DNA of 35,605 nt from JBHIBA01 sp046758845. GTDB lineage: Bacteria > UBA8248 > JACPRG01 > G963555815. This document shows, piece after piece, positions 31,084-35,605 of this stretch. The stretch lies in contig JBHIBA010000012.1 in the NCBI GenBank assembly GCA_046758845.1, positions 1 through 35,605 on the forward strand, written 5' to 3'. Position 1 is the stretch's first letter, and the number at the start of each line of letters is the position of its first letter. Below the pieces are notes generated by a model. That model did no database searches. It was given only the letters and a program-made list of their open reading frames with translations, and was not told the origin of the DNA. A program made the position numbers and the translations under genes.

Positions 31084-31112
31084 TTGACAGGGGGTCCGGC
31101 TGCTTGTAACTT
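31084..31112 (+). promoter_or_regulatory. Sigma70 promoter of the ATP synthase F0 genes
   Basis: A perfect -35 TTGACA (31084-31089) is 17 bp from a -10 TAACTT (31107-31112). Transcription should begin near 31119, about 40 bases before atpZ. Confidence 0.6.
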
Positions 31113-31118
31113 CAGACT

Positions 31119-31136
31119 TTGTGAAATTTTGAACAT
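31119..31136 (+). promoter_or_regulatory. Candidate Rex operator at the ATP synthase promoter
   Basis: TTGTGAAATTTTGAACAT agrees at about 15 of 18 positions with the Rex motif described for Desulfovibrionales (TTGTGAAATTTTTCACAA, from memory). It covers the predicted transcription start, where a bound repressor would block initiation. A rex gene lies 2 kb downstream in the same direction. Confidence 0.55.
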
Positions 31137-31157
31137 GCTCCCCGGAAGGGCGAAGCC

Positions 31158-31487
31158 GTGAGCCCGGGCCGGAAACCCGAGTTGGGATCTGCGCAGGCTC
31201 AAGCGCCGGGGCCGGAATCGGGGGGTGATTCGAAACCCGGCAAGCGGGCCCCCCTCCGCCAAATCGGCGATCTTCTGGCGATGGGCTGGAATTTCGCCCT
31301 GTCCATCGGGATCGGTCTGGCGCTGGGGATCTACCTGGACAAGTGGCTGGGGACGCGGCCGTGGGGGACCATCGTTTTCCTCCTCCTGGGGGTTGCTGCG
31401 GGTTTCGTCAACCTGTTTCGAACTGCGCTTCGTTTGGAAAAGAGGAATGACAAGGGCGGGGACGCCAGCGGGTCCGAGGAGGGATGA
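31158..31487 (+). CDS. atpZ: AtpZ/AtpI-family protein
   Basis: Small protein of 109 aa with a disordered, charged N-terminal tail of about 40 residues and two membrane helices (about 44-60 and 68-88) joined by a short DKWLGTRPWG turn. This two-helix form is the AtpZ type found ahead of ATP synthase genes in many bacteria; AtpZ-AtpI pairs have been linked to Mg2+/Ca2+ supply and to c-ring assembly. The GTG start at 31158 has GGAAGGG about 7 bases upstream. It is the first gene after the F0 promoter and overlaps atpI by 41 bases. Confidence 0.8.
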   Translation: MSPGRKPELGSAQAQAPGPESGGDSKPGKRAPLRQIGDLLAMGWNFALSIGIGLALGIYLDKWLGTRPWGTIVFLLLGVAAGFVNLFRTALRLEKRNDKGGDASGSEEG

Positions 31488-31887
31488 CGCCATCCTGGCC
31501 GGGGTGGAGTGCCGGGGATGGGTGTTGCTGTCCGTGGCCTCCATCCTCGCGTTGGGGGTCTTCGGCCCCTCAGCGGCCGGAGGCGTGTTTGTGGGCGGCG
31601 TCTTGGGTCTGCTGAATTTTCGTCTGATGAAGCTGTACTTCAACCGAGTTCTGCGGCGCGGCCGCCGTCCACACTGGTGGATGCATGTGGGTTATTGCGC
31701 AAAGTTCGGGGTGTTGGCGTTGATCTTGGCGGCGGCATTCCGCTATCTGGGTCCGGACCCATTGGGGGTAATCGCGGGGTTCTCCATCTTGGTTGTCGCG
31801 GTCATCTGGGCGGGTTTGGTTTCTCACGGAGGCGCAAAAGAGCGCGAAGTCTTTCATTCGTTGAATAAGGCGGGGACACAGGGATGA
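31447..31887 (+). CDS. atpI: ATP synthase subunit I (AtpI)
   Basis: Membrane protein of about 146 aa with four hydrophobic helices, roughly residues 20-40, 43-60, 80-100 and 105-125. This is the usual AtpI pattern upstream of subunit a. AtpI helps c-ring assembly or ion supply. It has diverged greatly, so the call rests on topology and position. I chose ATG at 31447, which overlaps atpZ by 41 bases; a GTG further in would shorten the N-terminus. The ATGA overlap at its stop couples it to atpB. Confidence 0.8.
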   Translation: MTRAGTPAGPRRDDAILAGVECRGWVLLSVASILALGVFGPSAAGGVFVGGVLGLLNFRLMKLYFNRVLRRGRRPHWWMHVGYCAKFGVLALILAAAFRYLGPDPLGVIAGFSILVVAVIWAGLVSHGGAKEREVFHSLNKAGTQG

Positions 31888-32564
31888 GAGAGCCCTATAT
31901 GTATTTTTTCTTTACGGGTTTGCCGCTCCACGTGGTTTACACCTGGATCCTGATGTTCGCCCTGGTGGCGGTGGCCTTTTTGGTGAAGCGCTCGCTTCGG
32001 TGGGTGCCGGTCGGCGGGCAGAACGTCTTCGAATGGTTCTTCGGCGGCATGCTCAACTTCATCGACAACGTGATGGGCCATCATGGCAAGGCGTACTTCC
32101 CTTTGCTGGCCACACTGGGGATCTTCATCTTCACGGCCAACGTGATGGCGCTGATCCCCGGCTTCATGTCCCCGACGGCCAATATCAATACAACGGCCGC
32201 TTGCGCCGTTACCGTGTTCTTGATGACGCATTACATAGGGTTCAAGACTCACGGTTTCAGTTATTTGAAGCAGTTTACGGGCCCCATCTGGTGGCTCGCT
32301 CCCTTGATGTTCGTCGTCGAGATCATCGGTCATCTGGCCAGACCGCTGTCCTTGTCGGTGCGCCTGTTCGGCAACATTTTCGGTGATGACCAGGTCGTCA
32401 TTAATTTTTTCGTCCTGGCCATCTTGTTCAAGTGGCTTTACCTGCCCGTGGTGGTGCCTTCGGTGATGCTGGTCTTCGCCATTTTCATCGCCTTCATTCA
32501 GACCTTTGTGTTCGTCCTCCTGTCCATGATTTACCTGGCTGGAGCGTTGGAAGAGCATCACTGA
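31884..32564 (+). CDS. atpB: ATP synthase F0 subunit a
   Basis: Subunit of 226 aa that forms the ion half-channels of F0. The key arginine lies in RPLSLSVRLFGNIFGDD. The other hallmark SPTANINTT precedes it. About five to six membrane helices fill the chain. The start overlaps the atpI stop by ATGA. Subunit b and the F1 genes do not follow, so the operon is split and F1 must be encoded elsewhere, as in several deltaproteobacterial-type lineages. Confidence 0.95.
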   Translation: MREPYMYFFFTGLPLHVVYTWILMFALVAVAFLVKRSLRWVPVGGQNVFEWFFGGMLNFIDNVMGHHGKAYFPLLATLGIFIFTANVMALIPGFMSPTANINTTAACAVTVFLMTHYIGFKTHGFSYLKQFTGPIWWLAPLMFVVEIIGHLARPLSLSVRLFGNIFGDDQVVINFFVLAILFKWLYLPVVVPSVMLVFAIFIAFIQTFVFVLLSMIYLAGALEEHH

Positions 32565-32586
32565 AACAGAGGGAAAGGAGAGTTTG

Positions 32587-32952
32587 ATGAATCGATCCAT
32601 ACTGGGTTTTTTGCTCATCGTGGCAGTTGCTCTCTTTTTCGGGGACACAGCCGCCTGGGCCGCAGAGACCGCGCAAAAAGGCGGGGGATGGACCGATAGG
32701 ATGACCTACTTCATGGTGGCTGCGTTCAGCGCCATGTTCGGGCTGGGCATCGCCGCCATCGGCGGAGCCACGGCTCAGGGCAGGAGCATCATGAGCGCCC
32801 TGGAGGGGATCGCGAGGAATCCTGGGGCGGTGGGCGATATCCGGGTCACCCTCATCATCGGTTTGGCTCTGATCGAGTCCCTTGTCATCTACGTCCTTTT
32901 GGTTGCCATCATCCTGTTGTTCGTTGATCCGTTCGCGTTGTTGGGCGGCTGA
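32587..32952 (+). CDS. atpE: ATP synthase F0 subunit c, with signal-like N-terminal extension
   Basis: Rotor subunit of 121 aa, longer than the usual 75-90. Residues 1-26 form a hydrophobic signal-like stretch ending AWAA, then a short linker, then the two-helix hairpin. The ion-binding carboxylate is Glu97 in LIESLVIY. Helix 1 Gln64 lies 11 residues before the ARNPGA loop, matching Gln32 of the Na+-driven Ilyobacter c-ring; Ser98 and Tyr102 also match. Together these recall Na+-type sites, though the Pro and Thr of that enzyme are absent. AAAGGAG lies about 6 bases before the ATG. Confidence 0.95.
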   Translation: MNRSILGFLLIVAVALFFGDTAAWAAETAQKGGGWTDRMTYFMVAAFSAMFGLGIAAIGGATAQGRSIMSALEGIARNPGAVGDIRVTLIIGLALIESLVIYVLLVAIILLFVDPFALLGG

Positions 32953-32965
32953 TGGGATGGACCTC

Positions 32966-32997
32966 GGGCCGGGGGCCGGCGCCGGCGTCCCCGGCCC
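32966..32997 (+). terminator. GC-rich hairpin after atpE
   Basis: A perfect 9-bp stem, GGGCCGGGG (32966-32974) with CCCCGGCCC (32989-32997), lies 14 bases past the atpE stop. The loop contains further GCCGGC self-pairing. No T-run follows. It may dampen read-through into rex or protect the F0 mRNA. Confidence 0.5.
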
Positions 32998-33136
32998 TGC
33001 CGGAAGGCAACTGGCGTTCTCGCCGTGCTTTTCCCTCGGGAATGCGCCTTCGATCCACCTCCCCTGAGTCGCGGCGGCCGCTGCCGCCAACAAACTCTCG
33101 CATGAGAGTCCCAGCAGGAGACCGCAGAAGGAAAAG

Positions 33137-33877
33137 GTGACCTTGCCCAATCCCCCAAGCGAGCGGACCTCGAAGTCCTCCGGCAGGAGGGACCACCGCT
33201 TCAGGCCGCCGAAGGTCGCCCACATCCCCGAGGCGACCGTCCAGCGCCTCTCGGTCTACGGGCGGGTGCTCCACCAGATGGACGACGAGGGCCTGAGGAT
33301 CGTCTCCTCCGCGACGCTGGCCAGCCGCTGCGGGTTCAACCCCGCGCAGATCCGTAAAGACCTCGCCTATTTCGGCGAGTTCGGAATCCGGGGCGTGGGG
33401 TATCGAGTTCGCGAGTTGCGCGACGCCCTGCGGCGCATCTTGGGCGTGGCGCGGCACTGGAGGGTGGCCCTGGTGGGAGCGGGCAATCTGGGTTCCGCTC
33501 TGTTGGCCTATCAGGGTTTTGCCCGGCTCGGGTTCGAGATCGCTGCCGTCTTGGACAAATACCCTGCGCGCACCCGGCGGGGACGGATGAAGAACGCCGA
33601 GGTGCTCTCCATGGAAGCCCTGAGGGATGTCGTCCGGCAACGGAAGATCCAAATCGGCATTATCGCCGTGCCCGTCGAAAGCGCCCAGGAGGTGGCCGAC
33701 CGTCTGGTGAAGGCGGGGGTGAGCGCCGTTCTCAATTTCGCTCCCGTCCGGTTGTCCGTCCCCCCGCATGTCAGGCTTCGCAACGTGGACCTCGGCCTGG
33801 AGCTGGAAGGCCTTGCCTACTACCTCACCCAGGATGAGCGCAATGCGCGCAGCGAGATGTTGCGGGGGCATGGATGA
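33137..33877 (+). CDS. rex: Redox-sensing transcriptional repressor Rex
   Basis: NADH/NAD+ sensor of 246 aa. The N-terminal winged helix contains SSATLASRCGFNPAQIRKDL and YFGEFGIRGVGY. The Rossmann domain starts VALVGAGNLGSALL, and the late VLNFAPVRLSVP motif matches Rex. The protein has about 25 extra N-terminal residues; the GTG start at 33137 has AGAAGGA nearby, but an internal start is possible. It follows atpE by 184 bases, and the Rex-like site at 31119-31136 suggests that it represses its own upstream neighbours when NAD+ is high. Confidence 0.93.
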   Translation: MTLPNPPSERTSKSSGRRDHRFRPPKVAHIPEATVQRLSVYGRVLHQMDDEGLRIVSSATLASRCGFNPAQIRKDLAYFGEFGIRGVGYRVRELRDALRRILGVARHWRVALVGAGNLGSALLAYQGFARLGFEIAAVLDKYPARTRRGRMKNAEVLSMEALRDVVRQRKIQIGIIAVPVESAQEVADRLVKAGVSAVLNFAPVRLSVPPHVRLRNVDLGLELEGLAYYLTQDERNARSEMLRGHG

Positions 33878-34604
33878 CCCGCCGCGGGGCGGGCCCGTTT
33901 TGGGCATGGATACCGCCGGACGAAGCGGGTCGGTCGCCATCGCATCCTCCGGCAGTGTGGAAGCCCTGCTCCTTCTGGTCCCTGACCGCACCTACGCCGA
34001 AAGCCTCGCCTTGGGAATCCTGCGGGTTCTGAAAACCCGGGGTCTGGGGCCCGCTGACCTGGCGGGCGTGGCCGTGTCCTGCGGACCTGGGTCTTTCACG
34101 GGTCTTCGCATCGCCATCGGCACCGCGCTGGGGATGGTCGCCGCTTTGGAGATCCCCCTTGTGGGGGTGGAGACCCTTTGGGCGTGGACCCGGGCGCTGG
34201 GACCCCGCCCGGAGATCCTCTGTCCGGCGCTGGACGCGGGGAAGGGGCTGCTCTTTTGCGCCTTCTTTCATTGGGAAGGGAACCGTCTCGTTCGGCGCTC
34301 GGACGACTCGGTCTTATCTCCCGAAGAGCTTTGCCATCGGCTGGAGGGACCCACGGTGATCTGGGGAGATGGGGCCCAGCATTTCCGGGACGTCATTGAG
34401 AGGCTCGGGGGCGGTAAGGCGCGGATGATCTCAAAGCCCGATTGGCCGGCGGCGGCGGGGGAGGTGGCCCTTGTGGGTGAAGGGAGAATCCGGCGGGGGG
34501 AGGCGGACCCGCCCGCGGGGTTCTGTGTCCGCTACGTCCGGGAGGCGGAGGCCGATGTCCAGTGGCGACGCCGGTATTTGCGGACCCGTAGCACCGGCGG
34601 ATGA
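33870..34604 (+). CDS. tsaB: tRNA threonylcarbamoyladenosine biosynthesis protein TsaB
   Basis: ASKHA-fold protein of 244 aa, partner of TsaD in making the t6A modification at position 37 of ANN-reading tRNAs. The N-terminal strand GMDTAGRSGSVAI, then DRTYAESLALGI, and the central GPGSFTGLRIAIGTALGMV motif are diagnostic. The ATG at 33870 overlaps the rex stop by 8 bases, so they are translationally coupled. The C-terminal 60 residues are not well conserved. Confidence 0.92.
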   Translation: MDDPPRGGPVLGMDTAGRSGSVAIASSGSVEALLLLVPDRTYAESLALGILRVLKTRGLGPADLAGVAVSCGPGSFTGLRIAIGTALGMVAALEIPLVGVETLWAWTRALGPRPEILCPALDAGKGLLFCAFFHWEGNRLVRRSDDSVLSPEELCHRLEGPTVIWGDGAQHFRDVIERLGGGKARMISKPDWPAAAGEVALVGEGRIRRGEADPPAGFCVRYVREAEADVQWRRRYLRTRSTGG

Positions 34605-34691
34605 AGGGTGATAAAATAGGCTTTTTAATGAGTCGCTTTAAGGGTTCATATTGGGTCGCGGACATTTCTTGAGGGGGAGGGGAGGCGAGCG

Positions 34692-34925
34692 ATGGTCACA
34701 GAGTTGGACGGACTGACCGAGTCGTTGAGGCGGCGGGATGAGACTTTCTCTCGGTTGTACGACGAACACGCGAACCTGCACCAACAAATCCAGGAATTGG
34801 AGTCCAGGGCCTATCTTTCCACCCAAGAGGAGTTGGAAATCAAGCGCCTGAAGAAGTTGAAGCTTCGCGTGAAGGACGAGATGTCCCAGATCCTGAAGCA
34901 ATACCAGAATTCGAAGGCGAGCTGA
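34692..34925 (+). CDS. YdcH/DUF465 family small coiled-coil protein
   Basis: Charged helical protein of 77 aa with a likely coiled coil. The family pattern shows in LYDEHANLHQQIQELES and in the EELEIKRLKKLKLRVKDE helix. Such proteins are common next to housekeeping genes and their role is unknown. A GAGGGGAGG stretch lies upstream of the ATG. It stands between tsaB and ilvB in the same direction. Confidence 0.8.
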   Translation: MVTELDGLTESLRRRDETFSRLYDEHANLHQQIQELESRAYLSTQEELEIKRLKKLKLRVKDEMSQILKQYQNSKAS

Positions 34926-34977
34926 AGGTCGGGGCCGCCCAGCCAGGGCGCCCTTCAGGCGGTGGGAAAAAACGCAA

Positions 34978-35605
34978 GTGAGCGAGAAATTGACGGGAGC
35001 GGAAGTTTTCGTTCGGTGCCTGAGCGCCGAGGGGGTGAAGCACGTCTTCGGGTACCCCGGCGCGACCCTCCTGCCCATCTATGACCTGATGGAGAACTCT
35101 TCCATCCAGCACCTCCTGACGCGCCACGAGGCGGGAGCCGTGCACGCGGCGGAGGGATACGCCCGGGCATCCGGCCGCGTGGGGGTGTGCCTGACCACTT
35201 CGGGTCCGGGCGCCACAAATCTTGTCACCGGTATCACCGACGCCTTCATGGATTCCGTTCCCCTGGTGGCTTTCACGGGCCAGGTTCCGTCTGCCATGAT
35301 TGGAAACGACGCCTTCCAGGAGGCCGACATCGTCGGCATGACCCGCACGGTCACCAAACACAATTACATGGTGAAGAAAGTCTCCGAGCTGGCTCGAATG
35401 GTGAAGGAAGCCTTTCACATCGCCTCCACAGGGCGCCCGGGGCCCGTCCTTCTGGACCTGCCCAAAGACATCCTCGTCGCCAAAGCGGACTTCGCCTATC
35501 CGGAAAAGGTGGAACTGCGCTCTTACAAGCCGACGCTGGTCGGCCATCCCCGCCAGATCCGGCGGGTGGCCGAGGCCATTGGGAAGGCGCAAAAGCCCGT
35601 GATTT
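34978..35605 (+). CDS. ilvB: Acetolactate synthase large subunit (partial, cut by window end)
   Basis: The first 209 codons of a thiamine diphosphate enzyme that joins two pyruvates (or pyruvate and 2-oxobutyrate) in Val/Leu/Ile synthesis. FGYPGATLLPIYD, the catalytic Glu in RHEAGAVHAAEGYARASG, and TSGPGATNLVTGI with the AFTGQVP strand are typical of IlvB. The GTG start at 34978 has no strong SD. The gene continues past the window, so the FAD and C-terminal domains are not seen. Confidence 0.93.
   Translation, partial: MSEKLTGAEVFVRCLSAEGVKHVFGYPGATLLPIYDLMENSSIQHLLTRHEAGAVHAAEGYARASGRVGVCLTTSGPGATNLVTGITDAFMDSVPLVAFTGQVPSAMIGNDAFQEADIVGMTRTVTKHNYMVKKVSELARMVKEAFHIASTGRPGPVLLDLPKDILVAKADFAYPEKVELRSYKPTLVGHPRQIRRVAEAIGKAQKPVI

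Noticed and set aside
1..35605. CRISPR arrays, rRNA genes, insertion sequences, prophage genes
   Set aside because: No regularly spaced repeats, no rRNA sequence, and no transposase, integrase or phage structural motifs were seen on either strand.

Overview
The window is GC-rich DNA from a Gram-negative bacterium. BamD, a periplasmic M16 protease pair and an outer-membrane-type lipoprotein signal show the Gram-negative envelope. Several traits recall Desulfobacterota/'deltaproteobacterial' or neighbouring uncultured lineages: F0 genes (atpZ-atpI-atpB-atpE) without F1 genes beside them, a Rex-like operator on the ATP synthase promoter, an NtrC-type/sigma54 system, and hairpin-rich intergenic repeats. 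The exact phylum cannot be settled from this window.

Layout. (1) 1-5600: two translationally coupled M16 peptidase subunits, a degenerate locus where an amidohydrolase fragment abuts a lower-GC membrane-protein fragment, and an SDR dehydrogenase. This block lies between copies of a hairpin-bearing intergenic repeat; a third copy and more hairpins lie just beyond it. (2) 5770-7100: a two-gene unit of a ferritin-like di-iron candidate plus an AbiV-type abortive-infection protein. (3) 7250-14130: a scavenging cluster with gamma-glutamyltransferase, an atypical M20 hydrolase, a SAM methyltransferase, and an operon of carbamoylase-type M20 amidase, HAD phosphatase and ornithine-cyclodeaminase-family enzyme. 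(4) tRNA-Cys and tRNA-Gly behind a clear sigma70 promoter.

(5) 14770-21960 is the most interesting part. A four-PAS histidine kinase carries a FixL-like heme PAS and is translationally coupled to an NtrC-type sigma54 activator. Downstream lies a textbook sigma54 control region: a 25-bp dyad, a perfect IHF consensus and a -24/-12 element. It precedes a CRP/FNR regulator, three universal stress proteins and a DoxX-family membrane protein. I read this as an oxygen-sensing relay driving a stress regulon, a FixL/NtrC hybrid that resembles the mycobacterial Dos system in output but not in parts.

(6) 22140-35605 is mostly core metabolism and housekeeping: cDPG-synthase-family GTPase, glycogen synthase and GalT, a VOC protein, plsY, pgsA, a sigma70-family factor, bamD, chorismate mutase, the F0 genes, rex, tsaB, a YdcH-like protein and the start of ilvB. 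The F0 promoter has a Rex-like operator, and rex lies downstream in the same direction, so ATP synthase expression may follow the NADH/NAD+ ratio.
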